A stretch of DNA of 64,000 bases from Straminergon stramineum (lineage: Eukaryota; Streptophyta; Bryopsida; Hypnales; Calliergonaceae). A program made the position numbers and the translations under genes. Below, piece by piece: positions 24,368-37,619 of this stretch; position 1 is the first letter of the stretch, and every line of letters starts with the position of its first letter. The notes under the pieces are model-generated. The model was not told where the DNA came from. It did not search any database and saw nothing but the letters and a program-made list of their open reading frames with translations. The DNA lies in assembly GCA_963920665.1 (NCBI GenBank), contig OY987263.1, positions 21,285,968 through 21,349,967 on the forward strand. The letters run 5' to 3'.

Positions 24368-27300
24368 TTTCTCTACAATGATGTGGTACTCCCCTTACTA
24401 GATTATTCTTTTTATTCTTACATGCTATAACACAAGTATAACCCAAATGGAGATTGTCTTTTATTTACCCAAATGACTACATAATAAATTATATATATTT
24501 GTCATTCATTATTGCAACAAAGGTTTGATATTTGAGAATTACAATAAGCATTTTACTTGTGTAATTTGACAATTTAGGTATCCTCATATGTGCCTTTTGT
24601 TTTTCTAGTTGATACCTTGTGTAGGAAGTTGACATTTTCAATCATTTGTGAAACTATTTCTTTCATTATATATACTTCAAGATTAATTGATTTTTAAATT
24701 TCTTTTCTTTTCTCAAAATATCATTTATTGATCTCAAGATCAACTAGTGTTGGGGGCACCATAAACCCTGGACATTCGAAAACTGTGACCAACACTAACC
24801 AGCACATTGCTAAACTACTGAAATAAAAAACTGAAAATTGAAAAAATTGATAAAAAATGAAAAAATGGTGCACAACAATGGTGCAATTGAACTACATTTC
24901 TGGAAAAAAAAATTGGTTAATTTGTTTTTGGAATCAACAATTCTTGAATGTCCCTCCACTAATTGCTTTGTCTTCTAATGCAACAGTACGTCTTCTAATG
25001 GAGCAATATGTCCTTGATGGAGAAAGGGAACATTATGCATGTGGTAGTCTTCAACTTTTGACCTAGCCTCCACCCATTATCCTATACTGCCCTATAGTTC
25101 AACATATTTCTTTCAAAGTATAGATCAATCCAACTCACCAAAACTACAAATTTTGGATGATTTGAGTCTTTTTTTCGAGCTTGTAGGCCTAGTTGAATCC
25201 TAAAACTCCACTGTTCACATTTTGAAGAGATTAATGTATGTGCAACCCATAAATTGTTGAAAAAAAGGCTTTGTATGAGAATTTTATTCAAGCTAGTTCC
25301 GTATTGCAATTTTTTGGTACATGTTCTACAATTTGAAATGTTATGAGATTTTCTTAACATGTGACCAACTTTCTTACAAGAAGAAAGCAAAAAAAGTTCA
25401 AACAAAAAAATAAAATTTTCTTGTGCAAAATCCTCCCCGAAATAGAGCTGCCTAGAATTTGAATGCCCCTAAAATACATCTTTTCCCATTTCTAACACTT
25501 TAATCTTGCAATTTGTACCGTCAAAACCTTCCATTTTTTTACTACAACATAATGAAGTAGTCTACTGCTAGATCTTATGGTAAAATGCACCAAAATTTCA
25601 TTCATCATTTTTTTGGGCCCTTGCCATCAAAACAACCCATTTTCAGTGTTTTTGGGTGAAACATTGTCAAAGAACTTTAGGAATTAACATGCGTTCACAA
25701 AAACACATGAGATTCTTATAGTGAATTTAATTATAGGATCATGGTTAATCCATCAATCTCTCTCATTAGAAACATTAGTAAGTTGCAAACCTAATGAAAA
25801 ATTCTAGTTGCAAAATCCAAATAGATGCAATGGCTGGTAGGATATTCAAATGAAGTACCATATGATATCCATGGCAAATGATTCTTCTTTATTTTCTAGT
25901 TGCCAACATTAGTTTAAGATAATTCTACCCCACACTATTACAATCTATCATATCATATTTACATGCCTATATTGTATTTTATTGGATAATATATTAAAAC
26001 TATGCTTTATTTAAATTGTTGATTTCTATTGATTTATAATAAAAAAATCTTGATAACTTCAAATAAGAGCAATTTTCAGATTTTTATATAGTGAGACTAG
26101 ACCATCAATAAAGGTATAGGTTTGAGTAAATTTTGAAATTGTTAGCAAGTTACAATATGGTAGTACAACTAATCTAATTTCAATTTGAGTAAAACTGCAC
26201 TTTTAAAGGCAAAAGTTATTTTTCTAATTCCAATCACTCTCTAAATAAAAATTGATTACATACAAGGTAGCAAAATAAACTAGCATAATAAATCAAAATA
26301 GTCTTTTTAGAATAAATTTCAACAAGAAATTGCTCCATTCATGATCAATTTTATTATATTTAACATAGATGAGTGGCATTACTTATGAGGTACATCATAC
26401 TTATGAATATTTTGTAATAGAATTAGCCTCTCACAAGGGTGTTACTTGATAGCATTGACAAAAACTAGATGTTATCTTCATTATTTTTGCAAAATTTACA
26501 ACTTATGCATTTGCTTAATTTAATAAGACATTATAAATTTATTTAGCCTATTAAAAAATTCTACAAAAACCAACTATAATCGTTGGAATCTTCTTTCTAC
26601 GATCAATCAAATTTTGGATAAGATTCAACAAGAATCTAAGTACATTTCTTATAGAAGCTATGATGAAATGCTAATGTTGGTGCTTTTGAGATACAAGCAC
26701 TATACCTATTATATGTGATCTTTTTCATGGAATTTTTTTGATCTAATCCCTCTGTCCCAAAATAAGTCCCTATATTGGAAATTCTTATTTTTTTCAATAG
26801 TTTTGAGTAGGTCATATGAAGGCTTTCATAGGTCAATTGTAAAATTTAGGTTACAATGAACACATGAAATTTTAATCATTGAATTTACTAATATAAAATT
26901 TGGCCCATTGCCAATATTGCATTTTACAATTTGATCAATGAAATTGGTATTAAAAAAAACATATGGTTCCAACAAAGATACTTATTTAAGAATAAAGAAA
27001 GTAGCAAGATGTACTTGAATATCCTATGCATATCAAGAGAATCTTACATGTTAGACAAGTTTCACACATTACCTTTTGAATACATAAATTATGATCATGG
27101 ATATATGATGTCATATTATTAAGGCCATAATATATCCTTTAGTTATGAAATACAGTTGATGATACACTCTATCCCCTTTCTTTTGATTGCTTGGAAAATA
27201 GTCATAGTACAAGCCAATTACTCTAAATGTGAGACAAAAAATGACAGTGTGGCAACAATGCAAAATATTCCAAGATGTCATAGAAGAAAGAGTCGAAATG

Positions 27301-27592
27301 TATAAGTAACTAAATTGATTTTTACTTCGTGGAAAATACTATAATAACAATAATATTCATGGCTGCACTATTTTAAAATACTATGTCTTTCTTAAATTAG
27401 TGACACACGTACAGCTCGGATAGATCCTATCCCATGCACAAGCAAAAATTCAGTCACCAAATATCAAAAATACCATCCTCCTAAAAATGCTCCAAACGCT
27501 CTGCCCAAGCGAGAGCAACCAAAGAGAAATAAGAGAAATATGTTAGATGCCAAATATACCAGGAACTGGAAGCCCAGGAACGAAGCCTAGTG
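24368..27592. other. AT-rich intergenic DNA
   Basis: No gene seen. A degenerate CTTTAGGAATTAA motif near 25,676 recalls the TTAA-type ends, and 25,490-25,680 is loosely similar to 58,880-59,080. The last 100 bp before the palindrome turn GC-richer. Confidence 0.5.
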
Positions 27593-28819
27593 GACGGCTC
27601 CGATGCGGGCGGCTCTCCCGGGCAGGCGATCGGGGCCGTCCAGCCGGGTCCATTGGGGAGCCCCCCGCCCCCTCGCAGCCTTGCGCTGCGCTCCTGTTCG
27701 GCCTTGCTCTCCCGCTCGTCGTCTTTCGTCGCTGCTGCTCGCGATTTGCTCTGCTGCCCTGCATGGGATTGTTCGATCGTCGACCACCGCAATCACCCGT
27801 CTGCAGGTCAGTACGCTTCTCCTTCTTCTGCTCCCTCGCATGCTTTTTTTTTTTTTACCCCCCTCTCTTGCAAATTTTTCCCATTCTCTCGCAGCTTCCC
27901 AGTTTGTCTCGCGGGTCCGGGGTTGGGGCGGGCTGCTGTCGCGCGTGTGAATGGCGATGGAGGCCGTGCGGGCGACGGAGCCATATTCGCGTTTCTCGTT
28001 GCGGTTTCAGACGTTGTAGCAAGGCGCACGGGTCTGCGTTCTCGATTTCCTCCCCGTGCGGATTGGTCTGGGAGAGCTGTTAGGGTTTAGGGCTTCCGTG
28101 GAGAGTGGCGGTGTGCAGGGGAGCTCCGGGAAGCGCCGACCGGTTTTTTGGTGGCGTGCAATGCGGCGGGCGGTACTGGCGCTGGTAGAGGTTGGCATTG
28201 GTCGGGTTGTTGCGGGTCCGTACGGGTTTAGCAGCGTGACGTAGCAATTTTCTTGACGACACGGTCGCAGGTTGAAAGGTGGACTCGGATGTCTTTCTTT
28301 GGACCTGGACAGAGAGCTCAGCTGCTTTGAACGTCTCGTGAGCGTATGCCGCTCTGACTTTCGGGACGATGCCGCATTCGACGTGCTACTATTTGGGTGT
28401 AGGTTTCAGCGAGAAGGGATGTGGAAGCTGTGAACATTTTCCGCGAGGTGTCACCGTTCGGAGAGCTACGTATCGAGCGACGTATCGTTCGGAGAGGTGT
28501 CTTCGTGTGTGCAAGCCCCTGCAGTTGCAGTGGCGTGGACTTCCCGTGCCCTGAAACCTCGCGAGCGTCTGGCTGTGTTGGCTTGGGGGGTTCCAATGCG
28601 GCGGAGGTCGAGTTTGGGAAGGGTTTTGTGGTGTCCGCGTGAGTGGGCCTGCACGGGTCCCGAGTCGCGGGCGTGGAAGGCGGACAGCTTCCAATTAATA
28701 ACGTGCTGCTTTGTCTGTTTGGTGTCCAGGAGTTGAAAGTTGGTTGGCGTTGAGACCTCCAAAATCTTGGAAGAGGGTTTTTATTGGCGGGCCTGTTCGG
28801 AAGGGAGAGCGCGGAGAGC
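27593..28819 (+). promoter_or_regulatory. Promoter and 5' leader of RBP45-like gene, left copy
   Basis: GC-rich, with long C/T runs. A possible leader intron donor, CTGCAG|GTCAGT, lies near 27,801. The region differs from its partner in the other arm by about 4%, unlike the coding part, so the two gene copies may be controlled differently. Confidence 0.45.
28080..28092 (+). promoter_or_regulatory. Telo-box (AAACCCTAA) in the leader, left copy
   Basis: TTAGGGTTTAGGG is the complement of AAACCCTAA, an element found in many plant promoters of growth and translation genes. It is kept in the other arm at 55,822-55,834 although flanking bases differ. Confidence 0.5.
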
Positions 28820-31800
28820 ATGATGCAGTCCCCCGTAGGGGTTGGCCCCCCGAGCGCGCAGCCCGAGGGACAGCCGCAGCAGTGGGTGATGATGCAACAA
28901 ACGGGCATGCAGCCCCAGCATCACGAGGAGGTGAAAACGCTGTGGGTGGGAGATCTGCAGTATTGGATGGACGAGAATTACCTGCACACGTCCTTCGTGC
29001 ACACCGGAGAGGTAATTGTTCGTGCATTTTGGTCCCCGTTGGGGAATGTTCATCGCTTCAATTTTTTTCGTCTCGAGGCGATGGTGCGGGCTACTTTCGG
29101 CCTGAACGCCCGAAGAGCGTCTGCAGCGTCTGGGTGTGCGATCGTTTTCCTTGCGGGCCTCGGGAGCGGAGTCAGCCGCGTGAATTCCAGCATTTGTCAG
29201 CCTAGAGTGTGTGTCCGCGGGTTTGGATTCGCATTTTCGGAAGCCTTTGAAACCCGCACATCCTTGGGAGTAGTTGCACAATTCGCATGTATCGCGAATT
29301 GTGGGTACATCGAGGAGGGGTCAAAATGCGAAGTTTGCACATGATACGTAGCGTCGAGCAGAGTTGTTTTTTCTTCGCGTTTCTTGTCCTTCGGACTGCT
29401 TCGGACTGCTGCTTCTCTGTTGGCGCACTGGTTGGGCGACGGCCGATAGCGGCGTGTCTATTTTTCCATGGTGGAGGAATTTGTCGGGAGCCGAGCTTCT
29501 GCATTGAGGCTGTGCAGTTGTCTCCAGCATCGTGGTATAGTGGGGGTTAGAAGATGGGAGGGTCTGTGGAAGTTTGGAGGAATGCTTGGAGGGGTTACGG
29601 CGATGTCCGGGAAGGAGAGTTTGCATTGTCCTGAATAGGGGAGACCATTCATTGGTGTTTCTTTGACGGTGTTGCAGGTTCAGTCCGTGAAGATCATTCG
29701 CAACAAGCAGACCGGTTACTCGGAAGGGTACGGGTTTGTGGAGTTCGTTTCTCACGCGGCGGCGGAGAAGATTTTGCAAGCTTACAATGGGACTCAAATG
29801 CCGAACACCGAGCAGCCTTTCCGGCTGAACTGGGCTTCTTTCGGCATCGGGGAGAGGCGGCCGGAGGCCGGACCTGAGCACTCTATCTTCGTCGGGGATT
29901 TGGCTCCGGACGTGACGGATTACATGCTGCAGGAGACATTTCGCACTCGCTATCCGTCCGTGAAGGGTGCCAAGGTTGTGACGGACGCCAACACGGGTCG
30001 ATCGAAGGGGTACGGTTTCGTGAGATTTGGCGATGAAATGGAGAGGAATCGGGCCATGAGTGAGATGAACGGAATTTACTGTTCTAGCAGGCCGATGCGA
30101 ATCAGCGCCGCCACTCCGAAGAAATCTCTGGGGCCCGCCCAACTGAACCCGAAAGGAGGTGTGCATATTTTTTTGTCCCTCTCTCAATAGCTTGGTGCGT
30201 ATCCTGTGTTTCTTCCACCTTTGCGCAGGCCATGAGCATGGCAGAGCTTTTGGCTGGATGCAGCTCCTAGCAGTGATACTCAGCCGCTGTGCAGCGACTT
30301 GCAGTTCCGTATGCCATGTGGTCAGAAGATCTTTGGTTAGGGCCTGTTTGGTGGAGGGTGAGTAAGGTCGCGTCGGTCAAAGTTTGGTCCGCCGGGGTAC
30401 GCTTATGAAGTCAATAATCTGTGTCGAAGCAGGAGGGGAAGAGACTTCCTACCAAGGGTGCCTACAAAGAGAACCCGGCAACTGGGAAAGCACCCTCAGT
30501 AGTGGGTGGCCCCTGATTTAGGTCAGTGTCCCCTGTTTGCACGTTTTGCTTGTGCATTTCGTGCTTTCGGTTTTAGTGTTTTCGTTTCTGCCTCTTCCAA
30601 GATTTGACTTTACAAGCCATGTCAATTCGTCTTCCGCATGTTTCACAAGCCTGTTCCGTTCTGTAGTGGCATCCGTGCTGGGCTGGAGGGTGGCTTTGAA
30701 TTGCCGATTCGCAGCTCTTTCCTAGGGGTTGTCTTTCTCATGTTCTGTCTTCTCGATTACGATCGAAGGCCAGGGATGGGATTCATGTGGGTGCCAGCCA
30801 TATCTCGCATCATCTAAAGAGTTGAGCCAGTCGAGTAGTCGTCCTAGGAATCGTAATTGTCACTTGTAACTTCGTTGGTGATCCCGATGGTGAGTTGAGG
30901 TGATGTGTGCCACTCCTGCCCCTGGCCCTTCTTTTGTGGGCGACAGTGTAGCACCTGGGGTGGTCTTGTTTGGTGGCTATGGAGGTCTGAGGTGAATGTA
31001 TCATCGATGCGTGACGTGCGGTGCCTGGGGGGTTGCAAGTCGGTCGTGGCGTCCGTGGCCTTGAAGTCATGTTGGGTAGCTGCGTAGCGACCAAAGCTCT
31101 GGAGGCGTGTGTTTACAGATCTAGTCCATGTTCCGGGCGAAGATGTTGTGTTTGGCCATTTCTGACTGTGATGATGTGGTTCGTGATTTGAGTGGATGCA
31201 GCTTCTCCGGTAGCCGTGGCTACTTACACCGCGTACGGGGCCCCCGCGCCATCTCCGCAGGCATTCCCCACGGACAACGACCCGAACAACACGACTGTGA
31301 GTTGACATCCAGGGGCTTCAGTTTTACCTGGGCGGTTTCTTGGGTCGTCAGGGTCAAGACGTCTTTGTGATTGTGGTTGTTTGCCTGGTTGTGAATCTGC
31401 GGGGAGGTTTCGTTGGGTGTACGCGTGGAAAACTTGTAGCTTGTAGTTGGGCCGTACACCGCGAGCATGGGGACATAGGAGTAAAAAGGATTTGAACGAA
31501 CAACCCTGTACCGTTGGTCACATGCTGTATGGATGGACTGTGTTTTGGCAGATATTTGTTGGAGGCCTGGATCCGGCCGTAGGCGACGAGGACTTGAGGA
31601 ATGTGTTTGGGCAGTTCGGAGAACTGGTGTACGTGAAGATTCCTGCTGGCAAGGGCTGCGGCTTTGTCCAATTCACTCACAGGTACTTGCCGTGTTGTAC
31701 CCGCATGCAACCGTGTGTTGAGACGGGTCTCTTCGTTGTTTAGGCGTATCTCAACCGCCATCGTTCGATGTGACTTGGGTTGCTTAGTGGGTTTGTTGTG

Positions 31801-34193
31801 TGCGACCGGATGTGAGCTGGCATGGTCAGAGTCACCGTCTGAGTGGAATGAGAGAGTGTAGACTATTGGGAGGGTCCTGTGTAGGAGCAGGGACTAGGAG
31901 TGGCGAGCGTTTTGGTATATCGGAGGGGATGCCGTGCGCAAACGGGTTCCAGCTGCGCCCGGTTTCTTTCCCTGTTTGACAATGTGTGATGCGTTTAATG
32001 GCGTGACCTTTTGTCGAACCTGACGGTTGTGCGGATACGTGTTGGTGTTATTTCAGAGCGTGTGCAGAGGAAGCTCTGCAAAGGCTCCACCAGACCGTGA
32101 TTGGAACGCAGGCAGTGCGTCTGTCTTGGGGCAGGAGCCCTGGCAACAAGCAGACAACCGATGTAAGTCGAAGTCTCGAGGGATTTTGCTGCGGATTTTC
32201 TTGAATATGTTGTGGGTTGACAGTAGAGGGTTGGCAGGGCGTGTTGAGTAACCCAATTTGTTTTTTCGTGTGAGCAGCCTGCTTGGGGCCAGCACCAAGA
32301 CCCGAATCAATGGAACGCAGCAGGGTATTACCAGGGTTACGCACAGGGCTACGACCAATACGGATATCCGACGCAGCCCCCGCAGGACCCCGCATATGCT
32401 CAATACGGAAGCTATCCCGGTTATGGGAACTATCCTCAGCAGGTATGCCCGTTTTCTTCCTCTTTTCTGCCCCTCGTGTTTTGATGGCGCGGTTTATGGT
32501 TTGGGGAGTCGGTACCGTAGGCCACCGCCAATGTGTAGTCCTTCTGGTGTGAAAGAATGCATAGCCGATCAGCGGTGGACTGGAACGTAGGTTCGCCTGG
32601 TTCCATGTGGCAGCGGTAAGTACTTGTAAGCTGAAGGGCGTCGAGTCTGGACGGTCTAGCACTGGCGCTGAACTTGGGATAGCACTGCGCAGACCGAGTA
32701 GGTCGAATGCAGGAGCTTCTCTCACGTTTTCCGACAGAAAGTAGGATGTGAACTAGGAGAGGAGAGAGTAGCGTCCTAGTTTTGAGGATTCTCCGTGGAG
32801 ACGCACGAGCCTAATCTAGATCTCGAGCACACAGGACTTGTTATGGTTTCTGCATTGTCTTTGCAGAGTAGCACGTGAGGAGTCCATGTTGTTGGGGTTG
32901 GTTTTGCAAGCAGCAGATAGTTCCAAGTGTGAGTATGAGTGGAAGCGACCTTCCTTGATGGTACAGTAGCTGTGTTTGATGGTGCTGGTTTGACCCTGAT
33001 AGCTCTACGCGTGAATGGATTTCTGAGGCTGGCTCTTCTGTGGTCGTATATTACAGTGAAGAGTTCAGCAACTGTGAGAAGTAATTCCTGCTGGAGCGTT
33101 TTTGGCGTGTGTGATCTCAGTGCAGAATAGTTGTCGAAACTTGGAAAGCCTTAAAAACCCTCACTTGTAATGATGGCAAGGCAATAGATGTTCACCTTTT
33201 TCAAGTCATAAGACGCCAACCTGGAAGCTGGTGTTGCCAGGCTTGTGGAAAACTCTTTTTCTCTGCTGATTTAGTCTTGTTGGACATGATTAGACGTGTT
33301 GGGCTAGCTTTGAACGTCTGTATGGACTTCCCCTCAGCAATCAAAAGTGTGAACTGATTAGTCGATAAGTGAGGGACTTTTCTTTCTCTTGAATTGGTGT
33401 ATCAGGCACACGGGAGGCGTTTCCTGTCCTTTTGTCTGTGCTGCTTTTGAGTTGAGTTGAGTTGAGGGGTGTAGGGTTGCTTTTTGAATTGTATCCTGGT
33501 GGGAGGCTTGAATAATTGATCCCCGTTCCACGTGTTGTACATGGTATTTGTTGCAAGGAAACTCTGTGCATGTTATCGATCAGGTGCCGGTGTGTAAGGT
33601 GTGATGTTGTGCATGATGCTAGTTTTGTACCTAGTAAGTAGGTCCACGAGAGCTCTTAGGGAGAGGGGATTTTTAGGTGAACCAGAGTTGTGGCAATGGC
33701 CCAGGCTGGGGAAGAGAGCTCCCAGTGAGGGAGCTGTGTGGACTCCTCTTTGTTTGTATGTTCTGGGTATGGCGTATATGTGCACATCACTATCGTTAGG
33801 GTGACGCACAGGCTTCAGTTGCTGTAAGCGCTATCCCTTCGGCGGAGCACAAGGAGGAGGAGATCTTCGACCCCCTGGCCCCTGCCGATGTCGACAAGTG
33901 AGTTCTCTTCTCTCGTGGTGGCCCTGCGGAGCTGGCTGCCGTGTGTTGTGATGCTCTGCGACCGCTTTTTCTTTTCTCATGCGCTCGTGTTGTACGTGTC
34001 GTGTTTCGTATGTTGTTGTTTCAAACTCTGGTTGCACCCGTTTTGTTTTTGGGGGTCGGGAGGCGGATTCCTGACGCGCGGGGTTGTCGAGTGCAGGTTG
34101 AATGCGACATACATGGCCGTTCACACAGCTCCTTTGCTGGGTCGCCACTTGTGGCTGAAGACATCCGACCACGGTCAAGCGCCGATTAGCTAG
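28820..34193 (+). CDS. RBP45-like RNA-binding protein with three RRMs, left copy
   Basis: Exons 28820-29011, 29678-30158, 31202-31296, 31552-31682, 32057-32162, 32278-32442, 33812-33897, 34097-34193 splice in frame to 450 residues. RRM1 about 39-117 (RNP2 LWVGDL, RNP1 EGYGFVEF), RRM2 about 132-207 (IFVGDL, KGYGFVRF), RRM3 about 255-325 (IFVGGL, KGCGFVQF), preceded by the RBP45 signature DNDPNNTT. A Q-rich N-terminus and a Y/G/Q-rich segment (about 336-390) flank the RRMs. The C-terminus reads DPLAPADVDKLNATYMAVH. Plant RBP45/47 proteins bind U- or A-rich pre-mRNA in the nucleus and join stress granules. ATG 28820 is followed at once by a second ATG. Exon 3 could instead begin at a TAG acceptor a few bases inside. 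Intron 6 is 1.37 kb. If intron 7 is retained, a TGA follows K of DVDK directly. An identical copy sits in the other arm. Confidence 0.92.
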
Positions 34194-35622
34194 GTTTACC
34201 CATTTTCTAAACTTGCCAGGTTCACAACCGATCATGTGGCTGCTTGCACAGCGCTCTCCGGTTGTAGATCGGACTCACGCTCCGAGATGAGGTCGAGGCA
34301 AGGATGAGATGGATTCCTGTTTTCTTTTTTCTTTTTTTCTTTTTATTCTTCAGTCAGAAAAGGGAGGATTTCTAGCCCACGCATACCTACTGTTTCTGCT
34401 TCGTTGTGGTGTTGGAGTGGTCTGCGTTGCTTGCTGGTGGGCCACCGCAGTCTTGGTTGGATTCCATGATGTCCGAAGTCTTGTGTGGACGTGACGTGTC
34501 AATATACCTCAAGCCTGTCATTTGCATAGTTTTGCTGTTTTGGCGAAACGGTTCCGGGTCATCGGTAAAGCGTTCCGTGGATGGAGTTGAGCCGATTACC
34601 GCGCACCCTTCGAGTGATGCTCGTGGCCCGACTCCACTGGTTTTGTGACTTAGCGTCGGTAACATTGAATTTAAAGTGCGTCCTCAAAATTTCCACTATC
34701 CTTTCGAAGTTTTCCACGCCAAGTGCCAACAAGACATGAAGGCTAGATGCTGGGAATTTCATCTACCGTAGTGACCATTTCTATCAGCAGGTTGAGCAAG
34801 TCCATAGTATGTTCTTGTTGATCTGGACACACTTCTTGTGTGCCTTGTCAGCATACAGTATGAGAGCACCGGTATAACCTCCGAAGTTCACTGGGTAAAA
34901 GGTAACTAAGGACACAGAGACATTCTTCACTTTACCAAGCGTGAACATATTAGGGGTTGGATGCTTTTAGTGACCTCTGTGATTCCGACTCTTTGAACTT
35001 TATAACTAATTCCACAAAGGTGCACAAAGTAGGGGTTGGATGTCTATTGTAACTGTTTCAAGGGAATTGTGTTGAAAAAAAATACTTCCAGAAGTCTGAA
35101 TTGTGGCTTAGCTCGTAAAGGGGTGCTTTGGGGACCTCCATCTTCCACCTGAATGTGTTGGACAATCAATTGAGCATTGTTCCTACCTACCATGAAGGAA
35201 CCAATTGAAATTTTTTGTTGGATGTTGCAAATCAGGAGAGGACTCTATATTTTTGTCTTGTGTATTTTTTGGGTATTGTATGCATGTGTTGTTGGATATG
35301 GCATGTATTTTCTATCAATTTTCAAAGTTGTAGCTTCTTAGACCATTGGATGTGTTATATAGGTGGACTTGAAATCAAAACTTGACAATTTCAATAGTCA
35401 ACGAATTATTAATTTGCAAGGGGGTGATTTAATGACATTTTACAGGGACACTTCAATGAAAGTCTAAGAAACATTTCTAGAGAACTTTCTTGTACAATCA
35501 AGGGAACGGGGATGCTTTTGGGTGTTTCTAGCTTAGAAAGGATTCACTAGTAGGTGTGGTTACCTTATATAAGATGATGGAGTTACTTCAATGTGCCTTT
35601 CCTACATGTAGGAAAATCCACT
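34194..35622. other. Downstream flank of left RBP45-like copy
   Basis: Contains a pyrimidine run at 34,319-34,350 and then AT-rich DNA. It is identical to the other arm, including the non-coding stretch up to 35,622, where identity ends abruptly. Confidence 0.6.
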
Positions 35623-36110
35623 GTGTGATTTGGTGTTAAGAGTGGTACTAGAGACTATATTTAGAATGCCTTTTAGTATAGCTTTGAATTTGACTCCATC
35701 TCCAAACATCACTCCTAGTACCAAGTGAGACTCATGTTGATAAACTTGGGTCTTTTCACTCTTGTAGTTATGTTTTAAGTATTGCAATTGGAAGTATGGA
35801 TATGAGGTTTCACCTTAAGAATATTGTATACCCTTGTTTTTTCATGCCACCATAGAGAGCAATAGTAATGCACTTTGTATCACATCATTGCAAATCTGTT
35901 GTAGTGAGAATCACTTTAGAAATCAAAGAATTATAAATTACAGGAGTGGTATTGGTTGGAAATGGAAACCTTACATTAAATTAACACTCCTCCCAAATTT
36001 TTCCAATAGACATGGCAATCTTATTGACATGTTTTTCTTTAGCTACTATAGTCGAATAGTATTTTGGTATTGTAGAAGTGTAGAAGATTACGATATTGTA
36101 GAATGTATAT

Positions 36111-36850
36111 GAGCATTCTTAGGGTACACTAGTCAAAACCAAGGAACAAGTATGAAATAATTTTCAAGTAGCTTATTCTACAAATAAAAATGAGAGTAAT
36201 TTTTTAAAAACATTAGCTACTGTTAGAACAATAGAATAGATACAATCAAATCATTTTCAGGAATCAAAACTTATGAAATCTTTTATTTTTTCTTTTCACA
36301 TTTATCAGGATTTAGGCACTAATATCATGTCATTAGAAAATATACATGTATATACATGAATTTTACCATGATTTTTTTGCATATTCACTAGTTTACAACT
36401 CACTTTTCAAGTTTCAAATATGAAATCGACAAGAATCTTCAATTTTGAATTCCTATTAGATGTAGCCTCTCCTTGTGCTATTTCAAATGATTTGGAAAAT
36501 AATACAAATAGTTAAATATTCCATATCAAATTATAAATCAACAAAGGGATTTGACAATACTTTCTACTAAATTTTTATATTCCTTTCTGATTCCTAGATG
36601 AAAAATGGACAATGTGACACAATCTTGGATAGAGCTATAGGAATCAAATTAACAACTTTAATCTATTAATGGCAAGTTTTTTGGATGATTCCATATTGTC
36701 TTCAATATGAAGCAAGCAAATATGTATTAAAATCATATTTTTTCTACAAGATTTGAAAGTAAATTTATATTAAAGAAATGAATGTCAATGAAATTTATTG
36801 TGTGACGTCATTTGTGGGGTACCCCAAGCATGCTTGTACTTGAATATAAC
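36111..36850. mobile_element. Arm-specific insertion of about 730 bp
   Basis: The other arm runs straight from GTAGAATTATATTACTC into CTAATTGTTGATTTTG (about 47,222-47,255 read in reverse), while here about 730 bp intervene between the two. TATA(T) lies at both edges, a possible target duplication. Near the ends GCATTCTTAGGGTAC and, in reverse, GCATGCTTGGGGTAC form imperfect inverted repeats. The superfamily is unclear. Confidence 0.5.
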
Positions 36851-37619
36851 TCTAATTATTGATTTGGATTCTTCATCATTTTGTTGAGAGATGTCTTCTA
36901 TTCTCATCTTTTAGAATTTGATTATGCAATAGGATGTATTTTATTTTTTTGGTATGACTATGGATTCTTCTAGCAATTTACAATATACACCCAACATGAG
37001 TTGCAATGATCAACATGAAAATGTATATGCAATCAATACTAAACATCTAGATTTTGTTACTTGAGATGTTGACAAGAGAATGTAATGTACACCAGATAGA
37101 TTGTGTTAGTTTGATAGTTTTCTTTTTTAGATGAGTTGAAATCAAGAACCCCTATATTGGGATGACCATTTAAATGTTTTAGTAAGGACTTCATGCATTT
37201 CATTGTTGTAGATGAAGGTTGTTAGAGTAGGAACCATCTTTTTGAATAAATGTAGTTTTGAGTAGCTACATCCTCTCAAATTCACTTTGTATTGATTCAA
37301 AAAGAAATTCTCCTTTGTAATCAAGGCAAGATGATTTGTTTGCCTTCACTTATGAATTTGTTATTATTTTTATTTGCAATATAGAGTTTTATACCACATC
37401 GAAACACTTTTCGATCATAAGCCTAAACGAATGCTTACATTTCAAAAATGACAACAATCAATGAATTTAATACTCAATGAATTTTGCATCATACTTTTAA
37501 GTTGGAAATTGGATTTGTTTGTACAATCATTGTTGTAAGCATTGATTTAATTTTCATCCATTATGACATACCTTCAACTATTATTTCAATTTTCATTTGT
37601 TGATGGTGTGGGAATGCCT

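Larger units (their letters stand above)
27593..35622 (+). repeat. Left arm of the gene-bearing palindrome, high-identity part
   Basis: This arm is the reverse complement of 48,304-56,324. From about 28,485 to 35,622 pairing is gapless: position p pairs with 83,926-p, and all coding exons, introns and the 1.4 kb downstream agree wherever compared. From 27,593 to 28,485 the arms differ by roughly 4% (about 10 differences in the first 225 bp) plus a 12-bp indel: ACGTATCGAGCG is repeated here, single in the other arm, near 28,470-28,493. Confidence 0.95.

Noticed and set aside
30340..30351. GGGCCTGTTTGG, like a Tourist/Harbinger end, in an RBP45 intron
   Set aside because: No inverted partner or TTA/TAA duplication is found near it; probably chance.
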